Shown piece after piece: positions 26,149 through 36,784 of a DNA stretch of 64,000 bases (position 1 is the stretch's first letter; every line of letters begins with the position of its first letter). The notes below the pieces were generated by a model. That model made no database searches. It was not told the DNA's origin and saw only the letters and a list, made by a program, of their open reading frames with translations. The stretch is from assembly GCF_003697345.1 (NCBI RefSeq), contig NZ_RFLY01000005.1, forward strand, positions 1 through 64,000, written 5' to 3'. A program made the translations under genes and the position numbers. Source of the stretch: Solilutibacter pythonis. GTDB lineage: Bacteria > Pseudomonadota > Gammaproteobacteria > Xanthomonadales > Xanthomonadaceae.

Positions 26149-27098
26149 GCGGCGGTGAGACGTTTCTCGATGGCGTCGAACAGCAGGCCGGCGATGTTGA
26201 GGCCGAACTGGCGGTCCAGTTCGCGCACGCCGGTCGGGCTGGTGACGTTGAGTTCGGTCATCCAGCCGCCGATCACGTCGAGGCCGACGAACAGCATTCC
26301 GCGCCGCTTCATCTCCGGACCCACCTGCGCGGCGATCCAACGCTCGCGTTCGGTCAGCGGCCGGCCCTCGCCGCGGCCGCCGGCGGCCAGATTGCCGCGG
26401 AACTCGTCGCCCTGGGGAATCCGCGCTAGAGCGTATTCGACCGGCTCGCCGTCGATCAGCAGCACGCGTTTGTCGCCATCGACGATTTCCGGCAGATAGC
26501 GCTGCGCCATCGCCAAATGGCGGCCGCCCGCGGTCAAGGTTTCCAGGATCACGTTCAGGTTGGCGTCGCCGGCGGCGGCCCGGAAGATCGAGCGGCCGCC
26601 CATGCCGTCGAGAGGCTTCAGCACGGCATCGCCGTGGGCGTGGACGAAGGCTTTCAGCGTGGCGGCATCGCGGCTGACCACGGTCGGCGGGCAGCATTGC
26701 GGGAACAGCAGGGCCGCCAGTTTCTCGTTGTAGTCGCGCAGCCCCTGCGGGTCGTTGACCACCAGCGCGCCCTGGCGCTGGGCGAAACCGAGAATCTGGG
26801 TGTCGTGAAGGTAGTCGGCATCCACCGGTGGGTCGGTGCGCATCAGCACCGCCTGGCCTGGGCCGAATTCCAGCGGGGCGAACTCGCCCAGGCCGAACCA
26901 GTCGCGGGCATCGTCGCGGACTTCGAGCGCGGCGGCGTCCGCGATGGCCAGGCCGTCGCGCAGCGCCAGCGTGCTCGGACGCACGTAGTGCAAGCGGTGG
27001 CCGCGCCGCCGCGCCTCCAGCAGCATGGCGAAAGTGGTGTCCTTGGCGGCCTTGATCCCGTTGATCGGGTCCATCACCACCACGATGTCGAACGGCAT
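26145..27098 (-). CDS. gshB: Glutathione synthetase
   Basis: This 317-residue enzyme matches the E. coli length of 316. It opens with VVVMDPINGIKAAKDTTFAML. The ATP-grasp parts VLKPLDGMGGRSIF, FVGLDVIGGWMTELNVTSPTG and the final helix are all present. It ligates gamma-glutamylcysteine and glycine. ATG 27098 (MPFDIVVVMD) fits the family; the frame is open far upstream but that part is antisense to the pilG region. It is divergent from pilG and overlaps tonB. Confidence 0.97.
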   Translation of the reverse strand: MPFDIVVVMDPINGIKAAKDTTFAMLLEARRRGHRLHYVRPSTLALRDGLAIADAAALEVRDDARDWFGLGEFAPLEFGPGQAVLMRTDPPVDADYLHDTQILGFAQRQGALVVNDPQGLRDYNEKLAALLFPQCCPPTVVSRDAATLKAFVHAHGDAVLKPLDGMGGRSIFRAAAGDANLNVILETLTAGGRHLAMAQRYLPEIVDGDKRVLLIDGEPVEYALARIPQGDEFRGNLAAGGRGEGRPLTERERWIAAQVGPEMKRRGMLFVGLDVIGGWMTELNVTSPTGVRELDRQFGLNIAGLLFDAIEKRLTAA

Positions 27099-27205
27099 CG
27101 GCCGGTCCTCGGTTGCTTTGCCGCGATGGTAGAGCCTTCGCGCGGGTATTTCGATGCCGCGACCGCAATGAATGCACGTTTTGGCAGTGAATTCGGAATC
27201 GGTGC

Positions 27206-27234
27206 TTGACAGTTTCGCCCAGGGATGAAAAATT
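27206..27234 (+). promoter_or_regulatory. Candidate sigma70-type promoter for the pil-chp operon
   Basis: TTGACA at 27206-27211 is a perfect -35 box, about 70 bases before pilG. About 17 bases later lies an A/T-rich element (AAAATT, 27229-27234) that is only a weak -10. The AT-rich setting in the gshB-pilG divergent gap supports a promoter. Confidence 0.35.
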
Positions 27235-27279
27235 TCACGTTTGAATGTTGCCCGTGGGGTGACAGCCGGGGACGCATCA

Positions 27280-27675
27280 ATGCAAGCAGGCAGCACCAGC
27301 GGCTTCGATGGCCTGAAGGTGATGGTGATCGACGACTCGAAGACGATTCGTCGCACCGCGGAGACGTTGCTCAAGCGCGAAGGCTGCGAGGTGGTCACCG
27401 CCAACGACGGCTTCGAGGCGCTGGCCAAGATCGCCGACCAGCATCCGCACATCATCTTTGTCGATATCATGATGCCGCGCCTGGATGGCTACCAGACCTG
27501 CGCGCTCATCAAGAACAATCAGGTTTTCAAGCGCACGCCGGTGATCATGCTGTCTTCCAAGGATGGCCTGTTCGACAAGGCGCGCGGCCGCATCGTGGGG
27601 TCCGAGCAGTACCTGACGAAACCATTCACCCGTGAGGAATTGCTGGGCGCGATCCGTACCCACGTCACTGCCTGA
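27280..27675 (+). CDS. pilG: Twitching motility response regulator PilG
   Basis: This single receiver domain has 131 residues, with the acidic pocket in MVIDDSKTIRRTAE, phospho-acceptor Asp62 in IIFVDIMMPRLDG and the conserved Lys in QYLTKPFTREEL. PilG relays phosphate from the ChpA kinase to pilus extension control. ATG 27280 follows GGGGA; upstream codons from 27241 look non-coding. It heads the operon pilG-pilH-pilI-pilJ-chpA-chpB-chpC. Confidence 0.95.
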   Translation: MQAGSTSGFDGLKVMVIDDSKTIRRTAETLLKREGCEVVTANDGFEALAKIADQHPHIIFVDIMMPRLDGYQTCALIKNNQVFKRTPVIMLSSKDGLFDKARGRIVGSEQYLTKPFTREELLGAIRTHVTA

Positions 27676-27686
27676 GGAGGGAGGGC

Positions 27687-28052
27687 ATGGCACATATCCT
27701 GATCATCGAGGATTCACCAACCGAGGCGGCGGTGATGGCTCAAATGCTGGAAAAGAACGGCCACCAGGTCAGCGCCACGGCCAATGCCGAGGATGGCATC
27801 GAGCTATGCCGTCGCGAAAAACCCAGCCTGGTGCTGATGGATGTGGTTCTGCCGGGCATGAACGGCTTCCAGGCCACCCGTGTCCTGAGTCGTGACGAAC
27901 AGACCCGGGGCATCCCGGTGCTGATCGTCAGCACCAAGGGAATGGAGACCGACGTGGCCTGGGGAATGCGCCAGGGCGCCCGCGACTACGTGGTCAAACC
28001 GCCGAGCGAGGCCGATCTGATCTCGCGCATCAACGCCGTGCTGGGTGCCTGA
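27687..28052 (+). CDS. pilH: Twitching motility response regulator PilH
   Basis: This 121-residue receiver domain has LIIEDSPTEAAVMAQML, Asp52 in LVLMDVVLPGMNG, and the Lys of YVVKPPSEADL. PilH acts as a second receiver and phosphate sink in Pil-Chp systems. GGAGGGAGG sits just before the ATG. It starts 11 bases after pilG. Confidence 0.94.
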   Translation: MAHILIIEDSPTEAAVMAQMLEKNGHQVSATANAEDGIELCRREKPSLVLMDVVLPGMNGFQATRVLSRDEQTRGIPVLIVSTKGMETDVAWGMRQGARDYVVKPPSEADLISRINAVLGA

Positions 28053-28056
28053 GCCG

Positions 28057-28602
28057 ATGACGACCGTCACACTCCCGTCGGCAATCGACCGGCTGCGCGA
28101 TTACGAGCGCCGCAGCTTGGCGCACGTCGCCGGCAGTCCCCTGGCCGCCGGTGTCGCGGCGGGGTGGCGCGGCCTGGCCTGGCGCGTCGGCCGACATCGG
28201 CTGGTGTCGGCCTTCGACGAGGTGGTGGAGATCCTTGGCGCGCCGGCGGTGGATTCCCTGCCGGGCGCCCAGCCCTGGCTGCGTGGCCTGGCCAACGTGC
28301 GCGGCAACTTGCTGCCGGTGGTCGATCTCAAGCATTTCCTCGAAGGTCAACGCAGCGTGGCCCAGGAGCGCCAGCGCATGCTGGTGATCCGTCAGCCCGG
28401 CGGCGACGTCGGCGTGCTGATAGACGAACTGTTCGGCCAGCGCGTGTTCGAGGAGGAGCACCGCATCGAGGTCGGCGTGCTCGCGCCCGGTCGCTACGCC
28501 TATTTCGTCGATCGCGCCTACCGGCTCGACGGCGTCGAATGGGCGGTGTTCAGCCTGGATCGTTTGTCCAGAACCCCGGAGTTCCGCCAGGCCGCCGCCT
28601 GA
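28057..28602 (+). CDS. pilI: CheW-like coupling protein PilI
   Basis: This 181-residue CheW-domain protein has GLAWRVGRHRLVSAFDEVVEIL, LRGLANVRGNLLPVVDLKHFL, and VGVLIDELFGQRVF. It couples PilJ to ChpA. ATG 28057 lies four bases after the pilH stop; an overlapping GTG at 28045 would add four residues. Confidence 0.93.
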   Translation: MTTVTLPSAIDRLRDYERRSLAHVAGSPLAAGVAAGWRGLAWRVGRHRLVSAFDEVVEILGAPAVDSLPGAQPWLRGLANVRGNLLPVVDLKHFLEGQRSVAQERQRMLVIRQPGGDVGVLIDELFGQRVFEEEHRIEVGVLAPGRYAYFVDRAYRLDGVEWAVFSLDRLSRTPEFRQAAA

Positions 28603-28672
28603 TCCTTTCCATCCTTGCCGTCGCGCGCCGGTCGCCGGTACCCGACAAACCCGTAGAAAATCGAGGTAACAG

Positions 28673-30694
28673 ATGAGCGCAGTCAACAATTCGGTGGTCG
28701 GCAGGAGCCGCGAAGCCAGTACCAACGTCTGGTTGACCATCCTGATCATCGCGATCCTGGTGTTCGCCGCCAACACCGTCACGTCGGTCTGGCGCGCGAC
28801 CAGCCTCGGTGGCGCCAATACCGCGGTGGCCGATCTACAGGTGCTTTCGCAACAGTTGGCCAGCCGGGCGCTGGAGGCTACCGGCGGCGACGCCGAGGCA
28901 TTCAAGAGTTTCAAGGCGACGCGCGAGCAGATCGACCGCAACATTTCCCTGGTCGATTCGAGGTACGGGCAGGACATGTCGGTATCGGCGTCGATCGCGC
29001 AGATTCAGAAGACCTGGCAGCCGCTGGCGCGGAAAGCCCAGCAAATCGTCGCCTCGGAAGCGGTGGTGACGGGGCTGGGCGGCGATGCCGGGCGATTCAA
29101 CGACGCCGTGCCGCGCTTGCAGGCCCAGCTCGACGAGACGGTGCGTGCGATGTCCAGCGCCGGGGCGCCATCCAGCCAGCAGTATCTGGTCATGCGCCAG
29201 TCCATCCTGGTTTCGTCGATGGCGCGGAACATCGCTGAAATCCGCGCCGGCGGCAGCGCCGCGACGCTGGCCGGGCAGCGCCTGCAACAGGATGAGTTGA
29301 TGTTCGAGCAGGTGATGACCGGGTTGCGCGAAGGCGGCGAGAACGCCCAGGGTGCGCGTCGCGTCGCCGCCGCCGCGGCTGGCCCGCTGAATCAAGCCAA
29401 CCAGATCTGGCAGGGCATGAAGAAGGACCTGGACGCGATCCAGGACGGCTCGCCGAAGCTGCTCCAGGCCCAGGCCGCTTCGGCCGAGATCGCCGGCAAG
29501 GCCGATACGATGTTGCAGGACTCGCGCAATCTGTTCAGCGCGTTCACCGCGGCCGGGTCGCTGAAGGACACCAATCTCATCGGCAACATCTGGATATCGA
29601 TCGCTTCCGGTCTGGTGGCGCTCGCGGCCATCGCCGGTTTCGTCTCCACGCAATACCGTGTGCAGCGAGTGCGTCGTACCTCGGCCGAGGAACTGACCAA
29701 CCGCAACCAGGAGGCGATCATGCGCCTTCTGGACGAAATGGGTTCGCTCGCCGAGGGCGACCTGACCGTGAAGGCCACCGTGACCGAGGACATGACCGGC
29801 GCGATCGCCGACTCGATCAACTTCGCCGTCGAACAGTTGCGTTCGCTGGTGGGCACGATCAACAACACCTCGGTGCGTGTCGCCTCCTCGGCGCAGGAAA
29901 CCCAGGCTACCGCCATGCACCTGGCCGAGGCCGCCGAGCACCAGGCCACCGAGATCGGTTCGGCCACCGACCGCATCAACGAAATCGCCGGTTCCATCAA
30001 CCAGGTCTCGGAGAACTCGGCGCAGTCGGCGGAAGTGGCGCAGCGCTCGGTGGAAATCGCCGCGAACGGCGCGGGCGTGGTGCGCCAGACCATCCAGGGC
30101 ATGGACAGCATCCGCGGGCAAATCCAGGAAACCTCCAAGCGCATCAAGCGCCTGGGCGAATCCTCGCAGGAAATCGGCGCAATCGTGGAACTCATTAACG
30201 ACATTTCCGAGCAGACCAATATCCTGGCGCTGAATGCCTCGATCCAGGCGGCGTCGGCGGGCGAGGCCGGCCGTGGCTTCGCGGTGGTGGCCGATGAAGT
30301 GCAGCGCCTCGCCGAACGCGCCTCCAACGCGACCAAGCGAATCGAAGGTCTGGTTTCGACCATTCAGTCCGATACGATCGAAGCGGTCAGTTCCATGGAA
30401 CAGACCACCACCGAGGTGGTGCGCGGCGCGCGTCTGGCCGAGGACGCGGGCACCGCGCTGGGCGAGATCGAACGCGTGTCAAGCGACCTCGCAAGCCTTA
30501 TCCGGAACATTTCGCAGGCGGCTTCTCAGCAGTCCAACGCGGCGTCCAACATCACCGACGCGATGAACACCATCCAGTCGATCACCGTGCAGACCTCCCA
30601 GGGCGCGCACCACACCGCCGAATCGATCGGCAATCTGGCGCAGCTCGCTTCCGACCTGCGTCGCTCGGTTGCCGACTTCAAGTTGCCGGCCTGA
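28673..30694 (+). CDS. pilJ: Twitching motility chemoreceptor PilJ
   Basis: This 673-residue methyl-accepting protein has a membrane helix at about 22-40 (WLTILIIAILVFAANTV), a periplasmic PilJ-type sensory region, a second helix at about 302-325 (GNIWISIASGLVALAAIAG), a HAMP-like segment and the signalling domain. The hairpin tip reads INDISEQTNILALNASIQAA, followed by GRGFAVVADEVQRLAERA. It senses pilin or surface contact in P. aeruginosa. No CheR/PilK gene follows and the CheB-like partner is degenerate, so methylation of its helices may not happen. Confidence 0.95.
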   Translation: MSAVNNSVVGRSREASTNVWLTILIIAILVFAANTVTSVWRATSLGGANTAVADLQVLSQQLASRALEATGGDAEAFKSFKATREQIDRNISLVDSRYGQDMSVSASIAQIQKTWQPLARKAQQIVASEAVVTGLGGDAGRFNDAVPRLQAQLDETVRAMSSAGAPSSQQYLVMRQSILVSSMARNIAEIRAGGSAATLAGQRLQQDELMFEQVMTGLREGGENAQGARRVAAAAAGPLNQANQIWQGMKKDLDAIQDGSPKLLQAQAASAEIAGKADTMLQDSRNLFSAFTAAGSLKDTNLIGNIWISIASGLVALAAIAGFVSTQYRVQRVRRTSAEELTNRNQEAIMRLLDEMGSLAEGDLTVKATVTEDMTGAIADSINFAVEQLRSLVGTINNTSVRVASSAQETQATAMHLAEAAEHQATEIGSATDRINEIAGSINQVSENSAQSAEVAQRSVEIAANGAGVVRQTIQGMDSIRGQIQETSKRIKRLGESSQEIGAIVELINDISEQTNILALNASIQAASAGEAGRGFAVVADEVQRLAERASNATKRIEGLVSTIQSDTIEAVSSMEQTTTEVVRGARLAEDAGTALGEIERVSSDLASLIRNISQAASQQSNAASNITDAMNTIQSITVQTSQGAHHTAESIGNLAQLASDLRRSVADFKLPA

Positions 30695-30757
30695 CCGCGA
30701 CGGGATCGCTCCTAAGATGATGTCCGCCTTTTCCGTCGCCTCACCAAGGATGCAGCC

Positions 30758-33700
30758 ATGAAGAATGTGCTGCGCGAGGCCATTGACCACGCCACGCTGG
30801 GCTGGATCAAGCCCGAGCTTGATGCCGCATTGGCGCAGGTGCGCCAGGAGATAGAAGCCTCGATCGAGACGGATGCCGACCGGACGCGGCTGCGGGTGGC
30901 CGCATCACTGATGCATCAGGTGCAGGGCAGCCTGCGGATGATCGAGCTGTACGCCCCGGCGCTGGTCGCCGGCGAGATGGAGGCGCTGGCCAGTGCTTCC
31001 GCCGAAGGCCGCGTCGATGCCTACGAGGATGCCTGTGCCGCCCTGATGCGCGGCACCGTGCAGTTGCCGGATTACCTGGAACGCCTACAGGGCGGCCACC
31101 GCGATATCCCGATCGTGCTGATGCCGCTGGTCAACGAATTGCGCGCCGTGCGCGGACTCGGCCCGGTCAACGAGGGCGGTTTCTTCCGCCCCGATCTCGA
31201 CCGTGCGCTGCCGCAACTGGCGGCACGCGAGACCGCGCCCGACGATAGCGCCGCCCATCTCGCCGCGGTGCGTGGATTGCTGGAGGACTGGCAAGCGGGC
31301 GATGCGGTTGACGCCGCCGCTCTGCATGACCACCTTGCCGCGCTGTCGCGCCTGCCTGCCGCGCCCGAGGCGCGCCGGCTGTTCTGGGTGGCGGCCGACG
31401 TGGCCGAGGCCGTGCGCGATGGCGCGCTTGAGCCGGGCAGCGCGATGCGCGATGCCTATACCAGCGTCGAGCGGGAGGGCCGTCGGTTGTTCGGCGCCGA
31501 CGACGGAGTGATGCCGTTGCCGGCGTCCTCGCTGGTCGAACCAACCCGGCAATTGCTCTACCAGGTGGCCAGCAGCGGTGCCGAGCACCCGGCGCTGTCG
31601 CGCCTGCGCGAAGGCTTCGGCCTGGCGCCCGGGGGGCAGGTCTCCGAGGACGAGATCGCCCACGCCCAGGCCAGCGTCAGCGGCCGCAACCGCGCCCTGC
31701 TCGATACCGTGTCGGCGGCGGTCAAGGAGGACGTGCTGCGGATCAAGGACGCCCTGGACCTGTACCTGCGCACCGGCCGCCAGGATGCCGAAGCCTTGGC
31801 GCCGCAAGCCGAGGCGCTCGGCCGGGTTGCCGATACCCTTGGCATGCTCGGGCTCGGCATGGCGCGCGATGTCGCCGCCACGCAGCGCGACTTGCTGCAA
31901 TCGATGGCGCGCGGCGAAGTGCCGGTGAGCGAACACGCCCTGCTCGATGCCGCCGGCGCGCTGCTCTACATCGACGTCGCGCTCGATGACCAGGTCGCCC
32001 GCCTTGGCGAGACGCAGACCGGCGCCGCCACGCCCGAATTGCTGGCAAGCAGCGATGCGCTTGGCGCCGCCGAGGCGCAGCAGCTGCTGGATGCCCTGAC
32101 CCGCGAGGCCATCACCAATTTCGCCGATGCCCGCCAGGGGTTCGTGGCCTTCGTCGAGACCGGCTGGGATCACGCCCAACTGAGCGACATCCCCCGTCTG
32201 CTGAGCGAGGTCGGCGGCGCCCTGCGGATGCTCGAACTCAACGAACCGGCGCAATACCTCGCCGGAATCCGCCGTTACACCGAGCACGAACTGATCCAGC
32301 GGGGTCGGGTGCCGGGCAAACAGCAGCTCGATACCCTGGCCGATGCGCTCAGCAGTATCGAGTACTACCTCGAAGCCGTGCGCGAGCAGCGCGGCCGGCG
32401 CGACGAAATCCTCGCCATCACCCGCCACAGCCTGGAGGCGCTACGTTACTGGCCGCTGCCGCCGGAGGCATCCGACGACGATCTCGCCCCGTTCGAAGAT
32501 CACAAGTTCGAGGACGACTACGAGGCATGGTTGAGCGATGCCATGCAAGGCGACCCGGCGGAAGCGCCGCCGGCCGATGGCCCGCTCCAAGCCGGGCCGG
32601 ATGCGGCGCGGCGGGAGGAAGCCGCCGTTCCGACGCGTGAGCCGGTGGCCGCGCCCGCCGAACCCGAGGCGTCATCGCCTCCCGTGGCCGCTCCGCTCTC
32701 CGTCGCCGAGGGCGGCTTCGATCTCGGCAATATCGAAATCGACGATGAAATTCGCGAGATTTTCCTTGAGGAATTCAGCGAAGAGATCCACAAGCTCGAC
32801 CAGTTGCTGCCGGACTGGTACCAAGCGCCGGAAGACATCGAGCGCCTGCGCCCGATCCGCCGCGTCTTCCATACCCTGAAGGGCAGTGGCCGCCTGGTCG
32901 GCGCGCGGTTGCTCGGCGAGTTCAGTTGGAAAGTCGAGAACATGCTGAACCGCGTGCTCGACCAGAGCCGACCCGCCACGCCGGCGGTGATCGCTCTGGT
33001 CGGCCATGCACACGCCAGTCTGCCGGCGCTGCACGGCGCATTGCTGGGCACGCCCGCGCAATTGGATGTCGCCGGCATGGAGGCCGTCGCGGACCGGCTC
33101 GCCGCTGGCGAAGAAGCCGCTTATCAGGCGCCGGCATCCGCTGCCGCCCCGCCCGCCGATAGCGCTTCGTCCACCAATAGCGCCTCGCCGCCCGAAATGA
33201 CGGCCGTGACCGATGCGGCCGTGTCCGGCATCGTGGTCGACGTCGATGACGTGCTGCTGGAAATCCTCGACACCGAGGTCGATGGTCACTTGCAGACCGT
33301 CGATGCCTGGCTGGCGGCTTCGGCCACCGGCTCGACCGTACCCAGCCAAGCCTTGCTGCGCGCCCTGCATACCATGAATGGCGCCTTCGCAATGGCCGAG
33401 GTGCCGGAAATCACCGATGTCACCGCTCCGGCCGAAGGCTGGGTCAAGCGGCTGATCGTCGATGGGCGTCATGCCGATGCTCAGGGCTTGGCGGCGCTGG
33501 CCGGGTTGTCCACGCAGATTCGCGCGACCATTGCCGGTTTGAAAACCCGCCCGCAGCGCGTCCCAGTACAGACCGAGTTGGCGGCCCGCTTCGAGGCGCT
33601 GCGGGACGCAATGCCGGAGAAGGCCAGCATATTGGCCACCACGTTCGAAACCGAACGCCTCGAAGCCGAGCGTCTCGAAACCGAACGTCTCGAAGCCGAG

Positions 33701-36700
33701 CGCCTCGAAACCGAGCGTCTCGCAGCCGAACGCCTCGAAACCGAGCGTCTCGAATCCGAACGTCTCGCAGCCGAACGTCTCGAAGCCGAACGTCTCGAAA
33801 CCGAGCGTCTCGCAGCCGAACGCCTCGAAACCGAGCGTCTCGAATCCGAACGTCTCGAATCCGAACGTCTCGCAGCCGAGCGTCTCGAAACCGAGCGCCT
33901 CGAAACCGAACGTCTCGCAGCCGAACGTCTCGCAGCCGAACGTCTCGAAACCGAACGTCTCGAAACCGAACGTCTCGAAACCGAACGTCTCGAAACCGAA
34001 CGTCTCGAAGCCCAACGTCTCGAAGCCGAACGTCTCGAAGCCGAAAGTCTCGAAGCCGAGCGCCTCGCGGCCGAGCGTCTCGTGGCCGAACGCCTCGAAG
34101 CCGAGCGCCTCGCGGTCGAACGTCTCGCGGCCGACCGCCTCGTGCTCGAACGTGCTCACCGCGAGGCCAAAGAGGCCGAGGCCGCCGTGCAGCGGCTTGC
34201 GGAAGCGCAGATGCTGGAGGCCGAGCGCCAGTTGGCCGAACAGCGTGAATTGGCCATTGCCGCCGCCGCGAGCCGGGCCGAGGCCGAACGCGCCGCCGAA
34301 GCGTCGCGCAAGGCGGCCGAAGCCAAGGCCGAGGAGCAACGGCTTGCGGAATTGCGCCGGATCGAACACGAAACCTTCCTGCGGCAGGAAGCCGAGCGCC
34401 TCGAAGCCGAGCGCCGCGAACGCGAACAGGCCGTCGTCTGGGGGGATGACGCCATCGGCCCGGCTTGCGCGCTCGACATGGCCGGTCTCGATGAAGACCT
34501 GCTCGATATCTTCATCGAGGAAGGAAACGACCTGCTCGACCATGCCGATGGCCTCACCGCTCGGCTGCGCGCCGAGCCGGACGACAGCGAAGCGCTGGTG
34601 GCGTTGCGGCGCACCTTGCACACCTTGAAGGGCGGCGCGCGCATGGCGGGCGTCATGGCCATGGGTGACCTTGGCCATGCCATCGAGTCGTTGCTGGAAT
34701 CGGTGGCCGAGGCGCGCATCCAATTCGCCGCGAGCGACTTGTCGCTGATCGAGCGCTCGCTCGACCGCATGACCGCGATGCTGGGCCGGATCGGCCAGCG
34801 CCGCGCGGTGCATCCGGCCGACGAACTGGTGCGCGAACTCGCCGGGCGTGCTGGCGGTGAAACCGTCGAAATCCCCGGTGCCGGCGAGCCGGCGCAGGTG
34901 CCGGTCGAATTGTCCGAACTGTCTTCGCCAATCGAGCCGGTCGACACCCATGCCGTCGAGAGCCGTGGGCAGCAGGAACAGGTGCGCGTGCGCGCCGATC
35001 TGCTCGACCGCCTGGTCAACTACGCGGGCGAGGTGGCGATCTACCGCTCGCGTCTTGAGCAACAGTTGGGTGCGTTCCGTGGTGCCATGGCGGAAATGGA
35101 GCAGACCAATACCCGGCTTCGCGACCAGTTGCGCCGCCTCGACATCGAGACCGAGGCGCAGATCATCGCCCGTTATCAGCGCGAGCAGGAAACGGCCGAT
35201 CCCGCTTTCGACCCGCTCGAACTCGACCGCTTCTCCACCTTGCAGCAACTCTCGCGCGCGCTGGGTGAATCGGCCAACGACCTGAGTAGCTTGCAGGGCT
35301 CGTTGGAAGACCTGACCCGCCAATACGAAACCTTGTTGCAGCAGCAATCGCGCGTCAGCACCGAGTTGCAGGAAGGTCTGATGCGTACCCGCATGGTGCC
35401 GGTCGAGAGCGTGTTGCCCCGCCTGCGCCGGGTGGTCCGGCAGGCCGGTAGCGATGCCGGTAAGGACGTGCAGTTCGTGCTCGATAGCGCCCATGGTGGC
35501 GAACTCGATCGCAACGTTCTGGAGCGCATGCTTGGCCCGCTGGAGCACCTGCTGCGCAATGCCGTGGCGCACGGCATCGAACCCCCGGGTGTGCGCACCG
35601 CCGCCGGCAAGCCTGCCACCGGCGAAGTACGCATGAAAGTGCGCCAGGATGGCTCGGAAGTCGTGCTGGAAGTCAGCGACGATGGCGCCGGCCTGAATCG
35701 CGACGCGATCCGTCGTCGCGCCGAGGCGCGTGGCCTGGTGGAAGCCGGCGAGACACTGTCCGACACTCGCATCGACAACCTAATTCTGGTGTCGGGCGTC
35801 AGTACCGTCGATGGGGTGAACCAGCTTGCGGGCCGTGGCGTCGGCATGGACGTGGTCAGCAGCGAAGTTCGGCAGATCGGCGGCAGCCTGGAGATCGCCT
35901 CGGTGACGGGGCGGGGCAGTCGCTTCACCCTGCATTTGCCGCAGACCCTGGCAGTCACCCAGGCGGTGTTCGTGCGTATCGGTGAGAGCGTCTATGCGGT
36001 GCCGGTGGCTTCGGTGCGCGGCGTCTCGCGCATCGATCGCGCCAACTATGAGGCGGGAGAGCGCCACCATCGCTACGGTGGTGAGGACTATCTCGTCCAC
36101 GACCTCGGCCAACTGCTCGGTCTTGCGCCGGTCAAGGCCGAGGACCAATTGCAGGTGCCGCTGGTGCTGGTGCGTTCGGGCGATCTGCGGATCGCGGTCG
36201 GTGTCGATCAGGTCCTCGGCAATCGTGAAATCGTGGTCAAGCCGACCGGCCCGCAGGTCGCTTCGATTCCCGGTGTCTTCGGCGCCACCGTGATGGGCGA
36301 TGGCCGGGTGATGATCATTCTCGACATCGTGCCGTTGGCCCGCCGCCATGCCAGCCGGCTGGCCGAGGGCGGCGCCGAAGCGCCGGTGGCCGCAGTCAAG
36401 GCGTCCAGGGAGCCGTTGGTGATGGTGGTCGACGATTCCATCACCATGCGCAAGGTCACTGGCCGCGTATTGACGCGCCAGGGCTTCGAAGTGGTGACGG
36501 CGAACGACGGTATCGACGCCCTCGAACGCATGGAGGAGCGCGTGCCCGACCTGGTGTTGCTCGATATCGAAATGCCGCGCATGGACGGCTACGAACTGGC
36601 CGCCGAGATGAAACGCCAGGCCGGTCTGTGCCAGGTGCCGATCATGATGATCACCTCGCGCACTGGCGATAAGCATCGCCAGCGCGCCCTGGATCTCGGT

Positions 36701-36784
36701 GTTGACCGTTATATCGGCAAGCCTTACCAGGAGCAGGAATTGCTGCGCAACGTCAACGAACTGCTGGGGACGGGTGGTGAATAG
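30758..36784 (+). CDS. chpA: Hybrid chemotaxis kinase ChpA (PilL)
   Basis: This 2008-residue hybrid CheA kinase has several Hpt-like modules. His705 (FHTLKGSG) and His1288 (LHTLKGGA) look functional. His53 (MHQVQGS) and His871 (LHTMNGA) are degenerate. Between Hpt modules, residues 964-1133 are 34 tandem five-residue units (consensus ETERL), giving a long charged helix that continues in an Ala/Glu/Arg coil to about 1225. The CheA core follows: a dimerisation helix region, an ATPase with [13 protein letters not shown] and GVGMDVV, and a CheW-like domain. A receiver with Asp1936 in [15 protein letters not shown] ends the protein. ChpA drives PilG and PilH phosphorylation. Confidence 0.95.
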   Translation: MKNVLREAIDHATLGWIKPELDAALAQVRQEIEASIETDADRTRLRVAASLMHQVQGSLRMIELYAPALVAGEMEALASASAEGRVDAYEDACAALMRGTVQLPDYLERLQGGHRDIPIVLMPLVNELRAVRGLGPVNEGGFFRPDLDRALPQLAARETAPDDSAAHLAAVRGLLEDWQAGDAVDAAALHDHLAALSRLPAAPEARRLFWVAADVAEAVRDGALEPGSAMRDAYTSVEREGRRLFGADDGVMPLPASSLVEPTRQLLYQVASSGAEHPALSRLREGFGLAPGGQVSEDEIAHAQASVSGRNRALLDTVSAAVKEDVLRIKDALDLYLRTGRQDAEALAPQAEALGRVADTLGMLGLGMARDVAATQRDLLQSMARGEVPVSEHALLDAAGALLYIDVALDDQVARLGETQTGAATPELLASSDALGAAEAQQLLDALTREAITNFADARQGFVAFVETGWDHAQLSDIPRLLSEVGGALRMLELNEPAQYLAGIRRYTEHELIQRGRVPGKQQLDTLADALSSIEYYLEAVREQRGRRDEILAITRHSLEALRYWPLPPEASDDDLAPFEDHKFEDDYEAWLSDAMQGDPAEAPPADGPLQAGPDAARREEAAVPTREPVAAPAEPEASSPPVAAPLSVAEGGFDLGNIEIDDEIREIFLEEFSEEIHKLDQLLPDWYQAPEDIERLRPIRRVFHTLKGSGRLVGARLLGEFSWKVENMLNRVLDQSRPATPAVIALVGHAHASLPALHGALLGTPAQLDVAGMEAVADRLAAGEEAAYQAPASAAAPPADSASSTNSASPPEMTAVTDAAVSGIVVDVDDVLLEILDTEVDGHLQTVDAWLAASATGSTVPSQALLRALHTMNGAFAMAEVPEITDVTAPAEGWVKRLIVDGRHADAQGLAALAGLSTQIRATIAGLKTRPQRVPVQTELAARFEALRDAMPEKASILATTFETERLEAERLETERLEAERLETERLAAERLETERLESERLAAERLEAERLETERLAAERLETERLESERLESERLAAERLETERLETERLAAERLAAERLETERLETERLETERLETERLEAQRLEAERLEAESLEAERLAAERLVAERLEAERLAVERLAADRLVLERAHREAKEAEAAVQRLAEAQMLEAERQLAEQRELAIAAAASRAEAERAAEASRKAAEAKAEEQRLAELRRIEHETFLRQEAERLEAERREREQAVVWGDDAIGPACALDMAGLDEDLLDIFIEEGNDLLDHADGLTARLRAEPDDSEALVALRRTLHTLKGGARMAGVMAMGDLGHAIESLLESVAEARIQFAASDLSLIERSLDRMTAMLGRIGQRRAVHPADELVRELAGRAGGETVEIPGAGEPAQVPVELSELSSPIEPVDTHAVESRGQQEQVRVRADLLDRLVNYAGEVAIYRSRLEQQLGAFRGAMAEMEQTNTRLRDQLRRLDIETEAQIIARYQREQETADPAFDPLELDRFSTLQQLSRALGESANDLSSLQGSLEDLTRQYETLLQQQSRVSTELQEGLMRTRMVPVESVLPRLRRVVRQAGSDAGKDVQFVLDSAHGGELDRNVLERMLGPLEHLLRNAVAHGIEPPGVRTAAGKPATGEVRMKVRQDGSEVVLEVSDDGAGLNRDAIRRRAEARGLVEAGETLSDTRIDNLILVSGVSTVDGVNQLAGRGVGMDVVSSEVRQIGGSLEIASVTGRGSRFTLHLPQTLAVTQAVFVRIGESVYAVPVASVRGVSRIDRANYEAGERHHRYGGEDYLVHDLGQLLGLAPVKAEDQLQVPLVLVRSGDLRIAVGVDQVLGNREIVVKPTGPQVASIPGVFGATVMGDGRVMIILDIVPLARRHASRLAEGGAEAPVAAVKASREPLVMVVDDSITMRKVTGRVLTRQGFEVVTANDGIDALERMEERVPDLVLLDIEMPRMDGYELAAEMKRQAGLCQVPIMMITSRTGDKHRQRALDLGVDRYIGKPYQEQELLRNVNELLGTGGE
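33647..34156 (+). repeat. 34 tandem 15-bp units inside chpA
   Basis: Each unit encodes E/A-T/A/S-E-R-L, with nearly identical codons (GAA ACC GAA CGT CTC and variants). Units differ mainly in the first two codons, and degeneration increases toward the 3' end ([20 protein letters not shown]). The 15-bp period keeps the frame, so copy number could change without breaking the gene. The antisense strand is open too, but only as a by-product. Confidence 0.95.

Noticed and set aside
33647-34156. Regular short repeats that could suggest a CRISPR array
   Set aside because: The period is 15 bp with no spacers, it is in frame inside chpA, and it encodes a clean five-residue repeat.
32672-35572. 966-codon minus-strand open frame rich in GFETF repeats
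   Set aside because: It is antisense to chpA; its repeat is only the reverse complement of the E-T-E-R-L codons and it has no start signal of its own.
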